A DNA stretch of 64,000 nucleotides, taken from Diplosphaera chodatii. Taxonomy: Eukaryota; Chlorophyta; Trebouxiophyceae; Prasiolales; Stichococcaceae. The stretch spans positions 930,001-994,000 of the forward strand of contig JAALGY010000053.1 in the NCBI GenBank assembly GCA_032358165.1. The letters are read 5' to 3'. Below are positions 13,290 through 26,500 of the stretch, one piece after another. The notes beneath the pieces are model-generated. The model was not told the DNA's origin and made no database searches. It saw only the letters and a program-made list of their open reading frames with translations. The position numbers were made by a program, and so were the translations under genes. Within the stretch, counting starts at the first letter, position 1, and each line of letters starts with the position of its first letter.

Positions 13290-13805
13290 GTCTTCCGCAC
13301 TCATGTGACGGCACTGTCCTCATGCATGTCTGCCTTGCAATCTGACCATCAGCATATCGCCACCAGGTTCAGCAATACAACTGCTGGTTTACAGGGAGTA
13401 TTAGGTGCAAAGAGCGGCGAATCACCCAGTGCAGCGGAGCGAGGGGACGGAAGGCTCGCTGTGTCCATGTGCCAAGTGCTGAATGCTGGGCATGAGTCTG
13501 TTAGTTGTCCCGGACAACCAAGTCAGCTTGCTTGTGCTTTGAGAGAAAGTCGCATATGAAGAGTCCAGTCAGGAAACCTCGTTCCTTGCACCCACCAATA
13601 TGGCAGCATCTTGCAACGGTGGCATACACAAACCATGACCAACAGGCCGACTTGTCCGACTCTCTACTGACTTCTGCTGCATGAAGGCTGAGGTTCGGAT
13701 GACGACAAGGTCAAACACACGAATAGACCAAAGTAGGCGATGAGTGCCGTGTCGTGCCACCACCTCAATTTGCACATCAGCTCCAGGATGGTGCCCGCCT
13801 GACGC
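13290..13805. other. Intergenic region between convergent genes
   Basis: Space between the SGT1 stop (plus) and the last NFS1 exon (minus). It should hold both 3' UTRs. No coding similarity seen. Confidence 0.4.
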
Positions 13806-16800
13806 CTAATGTTGTGACCTGTCAAGCACGGCAGTGACCTGTCAGGAACGCTGTGTGCCCAAACATGAGCAGAGCATAAAAGGACCGGAGGACTTCCACA
13901 GCTTGGCAAGCAATGATGTGACATGATGTGACACCACATCACACGCAGATACATGACAAGAGTCACGCACCACTGGATGGTCTTGATGTCGATGCCCTCC
14001 TATGGATTAGACAGGCTGTTTCTCAGTGTCACCCCGTGGCAGTTCAGCTGTGCCAGGGCAGCTTTGCAGCATGCATCTCAAAGCCGAAGGTGTGGCATGT
14101 GCACGCTGCCAACATACCTGCACCATCTCCCACAGTGGGCTCATCTCCCGCAGCTTCGCCACATGCTGGACCGTCAACTCAACAGCGCGGTCCACCTGCA
14201 ACGACAACATTGCCATTCAGGGTGCTGGCACTGTATGCCTTTGGCAGCCCGTTAGGAGTTGTCGGCTCTCAAAATTTCAAGCTCCCGAAACTTCAGGATC
14301 TTACTGCAGGACATAGCTGAGATGCCAGTTATGACAAGGTGTGCCCACGAGCAAAAGGCTCATATGCCAGGCTGCAGTCAAAGCACAGGTGCCAGGCAGC
14401 AGCGGCACCTCCTCCTCGGTGGTGAAGCGGCCCAGGCCGAAGCGCAGGGAGGTGTGCGCCATGTCCTCCTCCACACCCAGCGCCCGCAGCACGTAGCTGG
14501 GCTCCAGGCTGGCGCTGGTGCACGCGCTGCCGCTGGAGACCGCGATGTCCTGCGCACCCACGTGCGCAGCCAGCCTCGGCCTTGGTATGCATTGAAACCG
14601 GCTGGCGCTCGAGTTGACAACCACCGCATGCTGTGAAACCTACTGCATATTGTTGACCACCGACAGCCGCCCTCAGGCATTCTGCAGGCGCAGCCTGCAC
14701 CAATGCTAGCAGCACCAGCCGCGGCTTGCGCACCTTCAGCCCCATGATGAGGGACTCGCCCTCCACGTAGGCGAACGACAGGTTAAGATTGCCGATGTAG
14801 CGGTGCGCTGGGTCCGCGGGCCCGTTGATGATCACCGAGTCCAGCTGCCCCATGATGCCCCGCTGCAGCCGCTCCGACAGCGCTGTGATGTGCCTGCGGA
14901 CATGCCGGCACGCAAGTTGCACATGCACGCCGTATGCAGCGAGTGTGACCTGCTGATCAGGCTTCCAGACATGCAGCAGCACACTTGATAAGACTTGCAG
15001 CCTGCAGTTTCCTGCTGCAGACTTTGGAAGTCCGAGCTGCAAGGCAATGCCGCGACTGAAGCGCACCTGCGGTCGTTCTCCATCTCCTCAGCCGCGACCT
15101 TGCACGCGGCGCCGAAACCGACGACCAGGGGGGCGGGCAGCGTGCCGCTGCGCAGGCCGCGCTCCTGCCCGCCGCCGCTGATCTGCGGCTCCAGCCGCAC
15201 CCGAGGCCGCCGCCTGATGTACAGCGCGCCTGCATCGCATGTTTACGAATGGATTGCAGACAGCACCAACACCTTGCAGACTACGACAGGAACATACCGG
15301 CAGCACGTCACTGGAGCTCTATGATGCACCATGCTGACGCCGTCTCTGCATGCGTCACGGAGGCTGCAGGCCATAGCAGCCCAGCAGAGTGCACGCCGTG
15401 ACCCTGCGGTCAAGCGCACCTACGCCCTTGGGCCCATAGAGCTTGTGGCCGCTGATGGACATGAGGTCGATCTTGTTCTCGTTGACATCTACGGGCATCT
15501 TGCCCACTGCCTGTGCTGCGTCGGTGTGGAAGAACACCTTGTTCTCACGGCACAGCTCCCCGATCTCCTTCATCGGCTGAATCGTCCCTGCAAACCATGT
15601 TTGCAGCACCTCAGTGGCAAGCGACAGCCTCTCAGCGTCATGCACTCGTAGGAACGCGTGAGCATGGCTGCTGCAAGTGTACCTCTGGTAACCATCTGCA
15701 GTTGCTCTGACTCACCAATCTCATTGTTGACCATCATGATGGAGACAATTGCGGTCTCCGGCCTGATGGCGTCCTTCAGCAGCTGGAGGTCAATCAGGCC
15801 ATCTGGCTGGACCGGCAGGTATGTCACCTGCACATGATCAGGGGTGACATTGACACCTGTGTCAGGAGCTGCACGGCAAACTCCAGAGACTGCTTGTGCC
15901 CAGACACGAGCAACAAGCACACTGTTCCACCACATACCGCCCAGGTGTTCGAACCCTTTACAAGCTGCTGCAAGGCAGACGTAGGCGCTGCACCCACCTC
16001 GAAGCCGCGCTGCTGCAGGTAGCGCGCGCTGTCGAGCACGCACTTGTGGTCCGTCTGCGTGGTGATGATGTGGTTCTTGCGCTCCTTGTAGAAGTTGGCC
16101 ACGCCCTTGAGCGCCAGGTTGTTGGACTCCGTGGCGCCGCTGGTGAAGACGATCTCCTTCGGGTCGGCGCCTATCAAGTCCGCCACCTGCGCAGTGGACG
16201 TGCGACGAAGTCAACTCCGCCCAACATGCAGTCATCGCTTACTGGACAGGAGGAGTGTCCCCTGTTCTCGGTACCAAGCAAGGGCATCATGGCGTCACCA
16301 GGAAGCGAGGGTTCCCGCCCCTGGCACACACCCCGATACTTTCCATGGCATGACGGCCAGGACCCTCAGGCTGCTGGACTGCACCTGCTTGCGGGCGGTC
16401 TCGACAGCCTCGTCCGTCTCCCAGCCGAAGTAGTGCGTCCGGGAGTGCGGGTTGCCGTACTGGTCCGTCCAGTAGGGCAGCATGGCGTCCAGCACCCGGG
16501 GGTCCAGCGGCGTGGTCGCCTGCAGCCCAGCCAGCCGGCAGCTGTGTGGCTCCCCTCCAGTCCAATTCCACAAGCGTGCCAGCGAATATCAGCAACGTGT
16601 GCGTCACCCACGAGGTCTGCGCTGGAGTGGGTTGGAAGCATGCCTGCATGTCCAGGTACAGCGGGGCACCCGCCAGCCGGATGCCCTTCATGCTGATGGC
16701 GTCTGCGAAGATCGAAGACATCCTATGACTGTCTGCAATCAATTGCTCGCTGTACGAAGAAATCAAGGGCTTGAAATGAAACACCACAATGGAATGCGCA

Positions 16801-17104
16801 CGTGTGCGCGCATGCAACGGCCGTGCCATGCACCCCGCCAGCGACGGCTGCATGTCATCCGCTTCCCTAGTATGCAGTGTCTGTGGCAAGCACAGGGGCA
16901 GTGCAGCGCATCCTGCCCACCATCGCTGGGTTGAGTGGCACGTATGTCGTCTTGCTCCACTGGCTGTGGCAGCGCTGCGAACGCCCGGGCGCCGCAGCAC
17001 GCAGCAGTTGTATCCGTAGCACACAGAGGCTCAGCTGCACGGCAGACGAGCGGGCATGCCGCACGCCTGCCCTCTGCAAGAGCTCGGCTCAGCACCCGCA
17101 GCAT
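13806..17104 (-). CDS. NFS1: Mitochondrial cysteine desulfurase (IscS/NFS1 type)
   Basis: A PLP enzyme that takes sulfur from cysteine and passes a persulfide to the scaffold for Fe-S cluster assembly. The minus-strand start at 17104 gives a basic, Ala-rich presequence ([20 protein letters not shown]). Then follow PLYLDMQ / [60 protein letters not shown]; the PLP-region [15 protein letters not shown]; the Schiff-base lysine in [23 protein letters not shown]; and the persulfide cysteine in [17 protein letters not shown]. The tail reads MSPLWEMVQ, then a 29-nt exon (13999-13971, EGIDIKTIQ), then a 13-nt exon (13818-13806) completing WSQH-stop. About twelve exons. The presequence exon boundary is approximate. 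Confidence 0.95.
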
Positions 17105-17597
17105 CCTGCTTGCGTGGGGCTGGTGTGGTAATGTATATTCTGCGCCACTGGTGACAGCACGTTCACACTAAGTGCATGGGCATCCACAGATGCACGAGTC
17201 TCGTGTCACGCTGCAAAATATGTTCTGCACCCGACTTCAGTGTTGCTTCCCTTTCATGGCACCACCACCTGGTAGCCAGCCCCTATCCGCCAAGGCCAAC
17301 GGAAAGGCAAAACTGAGTGGGACGTACCATCAGTCAGATTGCCGGAAAGCAGACTCGGCTTGATCCCGCTGAGCGCGTTTGCGACTTTGCAGCACGACAA
17401 CACAGCCGATCGTTGTCCGTGATCATCTCGCATCGATCAGCGCTGGGTTCCTGCCGTGTACCGCTGGCACTAGCTCCCGTATTGCAGGATCAGCCAGGCA
17501 AAGCTACCGGACTTGTTTCGTCAGCACGTAGGCCGTTGTTGCCGTTGCTTATCACAACACCACGCGTGCTTGTGCCTGGACTGCTGCCAACGGATCC
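17105..17597. promoter_or_regulatory. Divergent intergenic region, NFS1 / FGDF protein
   Basis: About 490 bases between the NFS1 start (minus) and the best start for the FGDF-motif gene (plus). An upstream ATG at 17257 (MAPPPGSQPLSAKANGKAKL) could be an earlier exon of the latter. Promoter elements are not resolved. Confidence 0.3.
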
Positions 17598-20500
17598 AAT
17601 GGAGTCTCCCAGGCCGCCCACCGGCTTGCATGCCCGCAACGCCAGCAATGCCAGCAGCGTTGGGGATGACACATGGACAGGTGACGGTCTGCACAGTGGG
17701 TCAGGTTTTCCTGGACGTCCGTGTGTTTGTGCAGCACCAGGCGTCCTTTGCCACGGCCTCAATCCGCCGGTTGCTGCGCGCAGGCTTTGCGGGCGCGGCG
17801 CCAGCGGAGGACCAGCCCGAGGGGGAGGAGCGCATGTCGGTGTCCGCCGCCCTGCAGCGCTTCCGGCGCATGGAGCGGCTGTCCAAGGAGCAGCGCGCGC
17901 TGGCGGAGCAGCAGCAGGCGGTGCTGGATGCGCAGCGGCAGCAGGCGCTCACGCACCGCCACAGCGCCGGCGGCAGCGGCGCCGGCTCCCCCTCGGTGCG
18001 TGTGTGTCGTGCTGGGGCCTGCGCGGGGTCGCTTATTATGGTTCATCTCCTGGAATCATAGGCTGGTTGAATGGCCTCGAGACAGTTTGCTTGGTACTGT
18101 TTGTTCCGACATGACGTACTGGTCGAAACCGTGCCAGCGCCTGTGAATGGAGCATGGTCCGTACCAGTCGGCTGCCTGCGAGCATTGGACACCTCCCCTT
18201 CCAACGGACGCCTGCTGATGTTCTTGCACAGGCACGGGGACCGCAGCCGCTCAACATGGCGGCCTGGACAGACAGGGTGTCGATTGTCAAGGACAGCATC
18301 CCATATCCGTCAGCCCAGGTGTCCGTGCCTAACGTGCCCGCTCATACGCTGATCGCTGGTGCAATGCTTGCCCGCAGTGTGTGCAATCATATGAGAGCAG
18401 CAGCATGACTGTCGGACAGATGCAAGGTGCCAGTGTAAATGTGCTTGCAGCACGCATAGGGTGAGGTGTGCATCTCTGTCAGTGCCGGTTGCAATGCTGC
18501 AGCGCCTGGCAGTGGAGGCGCAGCACCCGCACACGCCGGCGCCGGTGTCGCCCACGGGCAACGTGTGGCGGCGCACCAGCCTGGAGGGGCCGGGCAGCGG
18601 CGACGGCAGCAGCGGCAGCCGCTACCGCCGCAGCTTCAGCGCCCGCAGCTCCACCGGCGGATCCTCCGTCGTCCGAGGTCAGGCACCTGTGCTGTGCCTG
18701 ACCACGTTGCGGGCGGCTTGCCCATGGCTGTCCATCTCATCGCATTGACTGATCATACCTATATTTTGGAACAGCAGCACGAACCCAAACAACGGAAAAC
18801 ATTGACAATAATGCTCTGAAACCTTGCCTCACATGCACGAGCTTGCACAGCATGACATGGAGCCTGTCAGGCTGCACACCCGCCGTCGACTTGTCACCTG
18901 TGCACCACTGCACCTGATTCCTGCTGCACATCCATGCAGGGAGTCGTTCGGTGTCTGCTGGGCCAAACATGTCGGACCATGCGACGGTCAGGGCCGCGAT
19001 GAGCAGCGACTCAGTGCAGGCGGCCATCTCTGCAGCCAGCACTCCTGAGAGCCCAAGGTCCACGTGCAGCAGCCCCGCCAGCTCGCCACTCCGCAGTGGC
19101 AGCCAGCAAGCCAGCCAGAGTCCAGAGGGCCCAACACGGCTGAGCGTCCAGAGCAGCCCTCAGACGCCGGACCCAGCTGCTGAGCTTGATGAGCCCAGCG
19201 CGCCTGAGGAGGCTGACTTTGGCGACTTTAACACCGCCGACAGCCCAGCGGGCGGCCCGGCAAGCAGCAGCGCAGCCCCAGTTGCAACGATGGAGCCACC
19301 TGCAGACAGTGCTGACCATGGCAGAGAAGCTGGGCCAGCGAGCAGCGGTGAAGCCCCCGTCACAGAACCAGACCCGGTTGCAGGCAGCCCTGACAGCAGT
19401 CCGGAAGCTGAACCGGCAAGCAGCAGCGTGGCCCCAGCCCCAGGAACAGAACCATCTGTGGACAGTCCTGTCAGCAGTCCAGAAGCCGCAGAGGTAAGCA
19501 GCAGCGCAGGTCCGGTGGCAGAATCAGAGCCGGGAGCAGGCGGCCCTGATGAGGCCAGCATCGCCGCAGCAGCTGCCGACATGCAGGCTGAGGCCATTGC
19601 GTCCACGCCCAGCGGCGACAGCGATGGCTTTGGCGACTTCGAGGATGCTCCAGCTGGTGCAGCGGCCGCCAGTCCACTTTCAGAGCAGCTTTCTCCACTG
19701 CAGCAGCCTGCAGAGGAGCCAGACGAGGCACCAGCGCAGCCTCAGGCCGGTGATGAGCTGGTTAGTACAGCGTCGGCAGATGAGTCAGATGATGACTTTG
19801 GGGACTTTGACCAGGCAGAAGCGGCGCCCACGCCGCCGCCTGCTGACAGTCAGGCAGCTGAGCCAGAGCAAGCTGCCAAGCCACAGCCTGCCGCACCAGC
19901 CATCAAGCTTGCACCGCCGGCCGCAGTGTCACGCATGCAGCCAACAGTGGCCCCAACGACGGCAGCGCTGCCGCCGCCGCCAGCGCAGCTCCCAAGGTCA
20001 AAGGCGCTGGAGGCCGCTCAGGCCGCCGCTGCAGACAAAGGCGGCGCCACAGGCAGCATCCTGGACCTGGGGCACGCGGACTTCAGGTCCGCAGTGGCCG
20101 CGATACTGGCTGAGGGCGCCTTTGCTGGTCAGCGCGTCGGCGATGTGGACGCACGCGCCGGGGGCACGCTGCTGACGCTGGCAGACCTGCTGGGCGAGCA
20201 GCCGGCGCCCGACGCGCCGGCAGAGCGTGTGACGCCCATACCTTGGCGCTCCTCACAGGTGCGGGGCGTCGACACTCATGTCCCCCCTGCAAGATCCAAA
20301 GACAAGTATCAGCCCTGACAGCCCGCCAAGGTGATCCCCTTGCCGTGCCCGACTCGCCTGTCATGGCACCTACACCACCTAGAACCACGATACATGACCA
20401 TGTTGCTGTGACACGCAGGCAGAGGAGCAGCTGCTGCAGCAGCTCGGGCTGCAGCAGGCTGCCGCCGACGCGGCCGCGAGGCAGCGGACTACGGCCGCCA

Positions 20501-23228
20501 GCAGAACGCTCCGCCGCCGCTCCAGCACCATCGCCCAGCGTGAGCATGTTTGGAGCCGGCAGCACTGCCTGCCCCTGACTGCACTGACGCACTGCAGAGC
20601 ACGTGCGCGCCGCTGACGGCGACCGAGTCGTTCCGAGCTGGTGGCTTGGTGTGCGCCTGCCCGGCGAGGCCGTCGACGCCTTGGGACTGGCCGTGCAGAG
20701 CGCGCCATGGCGCAGGAGGCGGCGGCCCTGCAGCGACCGGGCTCCGCTGCGTCCAGCGGGCCCGGGTTGGCGAGCGTCTCGCACTCCGGCAGCGCCAGCG
20801 ACTTTGGCAGCTTCACGGGCGGCCCCCGGCCGCCCAGCGGCGGCCCGAGCGGCGGCGGCGGCGGCGACCCCTTCACGGCCTCCGGCGAGCTGGGCTTTGA
20901 GTTTGTCGACCCGCCCGCGGGTGCGCCCGCATGACACGAACGGCATGAACGTGCATCAAGCGTCAGGGACTGTTTGTTCGCCATCAAAGGGTCAGTAGGG
21001 AGGTCGCACTGCGCCATCGACTGCCAGGCCTCCATGCACTCCGCCAACTCGAGGGCTTGCACCGTCGAACGTTCGCAGGCTTCGAGGCGGGCGCCTCCGC
21101 ATCTGATTATGTCAAGGTGCCGCCGCGGCCCGCGATGCCGCGTGTGCCGCTGAAGCCGCCGCCCGTGTTCCGCAGCCTGGCCGGCGACGGCAAGGCGGCG
21201 CCCAAGCGCCGGCTGTCCAAGTTCGGCACCCCCGATGTCGAGCAGCCTGCCGCGCCGCAGGTAGGAGCTGCCAACTGTCTAACAGTGGCTCTGCATGTCA
21301 TGGACGAGGAGAACTTGCATGCCAGTTTGCTCAGTAAGCACGCTTGCTGTCAAGCTTGTCGATCTGTGGCAACTGCCGAGTTGTTCACAGTGATTGTTGT
21401 ACTGGGCAGCACCGCTGGTGGCAGTGGACCCGCCATGCATCTTGAGAGCGGTGCAGCTGCTGTGACGCAGGTCAGGCTGGCGCCGCCGCCGCCGCCCTCG
21501 GCGTCGCGGGCGGTGGTAGACTCGTTCCGCTCCACACGAGGCGAAGGCCCCCCAGCCCCCGCCTCTGTCGACCCCTTTGCCGCGATGGGCCAACACGGTG
21601 AGCTCGAAACGTGAAGCAACACATTGCACAAGCTTACACCTCTAACTGCTGGCTGCTGCAGCCTTGAGATGTGTCAGATGACTGCAGTCCACAGCAGCAC
21701 TGTCAGCTCCTGGAGCTGTGGAGCAGAGGTTACCTCTTGCAGCTGCTGATACACAATGCAACATGCCTCTTTTTGGTCGTGCAGATCTGGCGCTTCAGTC
21801 TGGCCTGTCAGCGGCAGCGCCGGCAGCAGTGCAGCAGGGTACACCAGCCGCAGGTGCGGGCAGCAATGACGACGATGATGACGACGGTTTCAGCACCTTC
21901 CAGTCTGCGGAGGAGCTGCAGGCTGCAGAGCGTGCGTCGGATGCAGCTCGTGAGGAAGCTTCTCAACCTGGCACCAGCGCTGCTGCCCCAGCTACAGTGC
22001 CTGCTGAGGAGCCTGCAGGCCCTGGCAGCGCAGCGCAGGGCGGACAGGGGGCCCCCACACCTGTTGCGGACCCCGCTGTAATTGTGGCGGACGCAGTTGC
22101 CGCCCCTCAGCAGCCGCAGCCCAGCGGCTTGACAGCACTGCAGGAGCTGGTGCCCCAGGAGGCGGACGACTCCTGGCTGAGTGACCAGACCGCTGGCAAC
22201 GCACCAGCGGGCGAGCAGCTGGCCGCTGTGGATGCGGCGGCTGCCCCCAGCCTTGAAGCTGCAGCAGAGAAGGCTTCAGGCTCCGTGGTGCCTACTGCAG
22301 ACGCCCAGGACGCTGCTGGTCCCCCTCCGCCTGCTGCACAGCCGCAGTCTGCAGGCGCCCCGCCCGTCACCGCAGCTGCAGATGACAACGAAGATGCAGA
22401 CGACGATGAGTTCGTGTGGTCCGCTCCGGAGCCAGCAGCGCCAGCGCCTGAGCCAGCAGCACCAAAAGATGTCCAGCCGCCGCAGCCTGCAGCAGCACCG
22501 GCGCAGCAGCAGCAGCAGCAGCTGAAGGAGCAGCCGCCGCTGCAGCCAGCGCATGTCGTGGCGCAGCCTCCAACACATGTGCCACATGGCTTCACCTTAT
22601 CGCTGCCCAAGCCACCGCCTGGGAGGCAGCCCCGCGATGTGTTTGCCACCATTGGGGCTGCACCCGGCAAGGGCTCAGCTGATCCGCCGGTGGACGTCTT
22701 TGCTGCACAGCAGCCGCTGTTCTCCTCAGCTGTGCAGCCAGCACCCCAAACGGAGCCAGCGATGCTTGGGGACAGTGACGATGATTTCGGCGACTTTGCT
22801 GCTGCGGATGCAAATGGCATGGCAGCGGAGCAGCAGCAACCGCCCCAGCAAACAGGCACATCGGACCCAGTGCCATCTGGGGCGGACGCTCCTGAGCAGC
22901 CGGCTTTGAATGCAGAGGCTGCGGATGGTGAGGAGGACGAGTTTGGTGATTTCGAGGCATCTGCAACCGCTGCGGATGCGGCAGCACCGAACGGAGCAGG
23001 TGACTTACATGTCCAGTCTGACAATTATCAGCCAATCACCCGAGTGCGACATCAGCGGCTGGTCGTGCTGCCAAGGGGGAAAGCAGCTGGCAATTATGTG
23101 TTCAATGACTTGGTGGTTTCATGTCTGCAGGCGAGGAGGCAGCTGCCGATGTGCAGGAGCATGCAGACTTAGCCACAGAACCAAAGGAGCCAGAGCCAGA
23201 GAAGGACCCCTTCGCTGATCTGTTTTGA
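17598..23228 (+). CDS. FGDF-motif protein, gamma-synergin/aftiphilin-like clathrin accessory candidate
   Basis: A long, low-complexity Ala/Pro/Gln/Ser protein in several exons; no globular catalytic domain is recognised. Its striking feature is repeated acidic FGDF motifs: ADFGDFN (19215), GFGDFED (about 19622), DDFGDFD (about 19788), DDDFGDFA (about 22785) and EFGDFEA (about 22935), plus DFGSF (about 20802). FG-(D/E/P)-hydrophobic motifs are known ligands of the ear domains of AP-1 gamma-adaptin and GGAs, as in gamma-synergin and aftiphilin. DPF motifs occur near 20868 and 21573, and the protein ends KDPFADLF-stop at 23228. Near the N-terminus is a charged helical segment (LQRFRRMERLSKEQRALAEQ, about 17850). 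Another ordered segment is ADFRSAVAAILAEGAFAG (about 20080). A role at clathrin coats of the trans-Golgi is inference from motifs. The start and the joining of exons 17598-18680 to the main exons from about 18950 are uncertain; two genes are possible. Confidence 0.6.
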
Positions 23229-23550
23229 TCCTGATGCATTGTCCGGTGCATATAACAAGGCGGCACTGCATTGCCACCTATAAATAGCCCCTTCTTCGCT
23301 GTTGCTCCTTTGGTATTTTGCTTCTTTGATAGATATGCAGACAGCTGTTGGCACGCGTGATCGACCTCTCTCGTGGTGTTGTGCTTGAAATGCTTATATT
23401 ACATATCTATCTGTGAGCCTCTGCCGAGGAAAGCAGTACCGCAACACTGGAAACCATCCCGCTGCTCCTGACAGAACAGTGAGGGGAGCAGTGCTGAACC
23501 ATCAACGACGTCGTGCAGGACCACGTTACAGACACAGGACCACCTGTTGG
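23229..23550. other. Intergenic region between convergent genes
   Basis: About 320 bases between the stops of the FGDF gene (plus) and anthranilate synthase (minus). More AT-rich than the exons, as expected for two 3' UTRs. No gene seen. Confidence 0.4.
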
Positions 23551-26500
23551 TCAGCAGTCAACAAAGGCCTGCTCTGCCAGGTCGATTGCTCTGCCGAGTG
23601 CTGCCGCTTTGTTGACCGTCTCCTCATACTCGCTGTCTGGCACAGAGTCTGCCACCAACCCCGCGCCAGCCTGCACGAGCATTTGCAAAGCATATGGAGG
23701 CCAGTGCAGAACATGGTTACATGCTGCGCCAGCTCGATGCAGCGTTGGGCCTGTCCGTCGAACACTCTCTGCAGCTTGACATTGTTTCCTTTCCTGCTAT
23801 TCATCATGGGCAGCAGTGAGGTGTCCACCTGGATGTGCACCGTCCAGCTGCTGCGGCCGTCGACGCCGTTGCCGCTGCCAGAGGCACCGTCCGCTGGCGG
23901 GTTGGGGATGATCATGGTGCGCAGCGCGAGCGCCATGTCCATGCCGCCGGTGAAGGCGACGTGGCCTATGCCGCCGCCGTACGGGCCCCGCTGCGCTGCC
24001 TCCAGCTCGTCGATGATCTGCATCGCCCGCACCTGCGCACCCAGCCACGTCGCTTGCGGCGCCAGCGTGCGGATGCAGCTGACTTGGCGTCGTGGGAGGT
24101 GACCTTGCACTGGTGCGGCCAGATGCCAGATCCCCTTGTGGAGGTGCGCTCACATGCCGGCTGAGTTGATTGCAGCGGCGCCGAAAGGAAACATGCACAC
24201 ACGAAAGATGATCGTTATAGTTGACAAGGACCTTGGGGGCGCCCGAGATGGTGCCGGCGGGCAGCGCGGCGCGCAGCACGTCCCACACGCCCAGCTCCGG
24301 CAGCAGCTGCCCCTCCACGGTGCTGCTGATGTGCATGACGTGCGAGTAGCGCTCTATCTCCATCATCGCCGCCACCTGCGGGCAGTGCGCGGGGAGTGCT
24401 CACGGCACAACTTCCTGCGGCCAGGCCCCGCGAAGCGAGCCAAAGGCGCTCGCGCAATGCAGGGTCCCATGCTATGTGCTGATGCATGTACAAGTGGCGC
24501 CTTGAATACCGGCCCTGCCTTGGTCGAGAGGGTTACAAACAGACGGTCGAAACCACCGCCCAACATGGTATGCGAGCGTTTCAGCTGCCCGCAGGTGCGC
24601 CGCGGGGCGGCCCCACCCTGACGGAGCCGGCGACGGAGACGCGGCCGACGTCGTTGCGGCCCAGGTCGAGCAGCATGATGTGCTCGGCGCGCTCCTTCTC
24701 GTCCGCCAGCAGGTCCGCCTCCAGCGCCGCGTCCTCCTCGGGCGTGCGCCCCCGCCGCCGCGTGCCCGCCAGCGGCCTGCCGCCGACGACAGCAGACGTC
24801 TGGCCGGGTCCTCAGCGGAGAAGAGCTGAGGCACATGGTTGCGCCCTCAGGCCTGCCCATTGGCATGGGCCCGTTCCACTCCATGCTGGCATGGGACACA
24901 CGTAGGACGGGAACCGCACAGATGCGCTTGTGCTGCTCACACAAGGCGCATGTGCAACCCTGCCCATCAGTCACTGATCGCAACCGGCGTGTGAAGGCGG
25001 ACTGCTGACACGAGCTACATGCACACTGCAGGGCGCCGCTGGTCCCGTTGCAACGGAAAATCATCCCGGGCACATGCCTGTTGGTCACGATGCGGCTGCT
25101 GTCCAGGCGGCACAGGATCTCGGGGGAGGAGGCCACCAAGATGCAGCCCGCTGCTTGCAGGTAAATCATGTACGGTGAGGGGTTGACGACCCGCAGGGAC
25201 CTGCAGGGGCGCAAACGGTGTAGGATCATTGATCACTGGATGCCCGGAGTCAGGCCTGTCTGCCTGCCGGTTCCCAATACGTAGTGTTGCACAGTCGCAG
25301 GCAGTGGTAGCAAAGGGCCTTCAGCGTCATGCAGACGAGACCTGTAGATCTCGAAGGGGTCGGCGCGTGTGTCCCGTTCAAACCGCTGGCTGAGCACAAG
25401 CTGGAAGATGTCGCCCGCCTGGATGTACTCCTGCACAGGTGTCAAGGACGTTGCGTCGGAAGGCGGCACCATGAACAAGGCGCAGGACGCTCGGTCGACC
25501 CGCACGATCGCCGTCGCAACCCTTCAGTCTGCGGCTCCTCAGATGTCTGCACTACTCAGCTGGGGTCGCCATGACGCGCTGCTGAGACCATGTTCCGGCA
25601 GCAGGCTGGAGTTGGCAGGCACCTGCGCGGCGGCGACGCCGGCCAGGTACTGCTCGCGGCTCATGTTGGAGGTGCCGGGGGGCTGGGGGCGGTGCGACAG
25701 CGACAGCGACACCCGGCCGCTGGGCAGCGCCGCCGCGCCGTGGCCCTGCGTGATGCGCGCCACCAGCCGCTCCAGCCGCCGCCGCCCCGCCTGCAGCGTC
25801 GTCCACATGCCCCTCAGTCCCATGCGAGACACAGCGGCGAGTGCAGCAGGAAGTGGGTCCTGCCCTGACACCTGCCCAACTGTGGGAGCTGCGCACCTGG
25901 TAGGCGGTGTCCACGTCGGGGTGCTCCTCCAGGTGCACCCAGGAGATGACGTACGCCAGCTTGGTGGCGTGGTCAAAAACAAGCACATCGTTGTACAGCG
26001 CGAGGTGCATGTCCGGCAGGTTCCGGTCGTCCGGCGGCGCCCCGCTGAACGGCAGCTTGCCTGCCGCACCGCGAAGTCAAGATGTCAGTCATGAACGCCT
26101 GAGCACAAGCTTGCAGAAGAAGCCTGACTATCAGACGAATATCAGCTAGACAGCGGTCATGATGGAGGTGCTGGTGCAAATACATCACATGAGGGAGGCA
26201 GCCACGCAGATGACTTGTGGCCTTGCATGTGCCCATGGTTTGCAGCCGACCTGAGTAGCCATAGCGCACGGTGTCATAGCCGCAGTACCCCACCCAGCCG
26301 CCAGTGAACACTGCGGGCAGCTGCGGATCGGCGTATGGCCGCCACGCCTCGCTGATCTGCTGTGGTACCTACAGCACAATGTGCAGACACGTACTGCGTG
26401 CGCTTGATAACCCTCACTTGGCCGACCTGCCAGCACTTGAGGTGACCTCAAGGCTGGGTGCAGTGAATGCTGCCGGGCACTCACCTGCATCGGGTCCTCA

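Noticed and set aside
22107..23024. Open frame of 305 codons on the minus strand
   Set aside because: It is antisense to the FGDF-motif exon and Ser/Ala/Gly/Cys-rich, the expected shadow of Ala/Pro/Gln codons. No family features.
25369..26094. Open frame of 241 codons on the plus strand
   Set aside because: Antisense to anthranilate synthase exons with clear family motifs on the minus strand.
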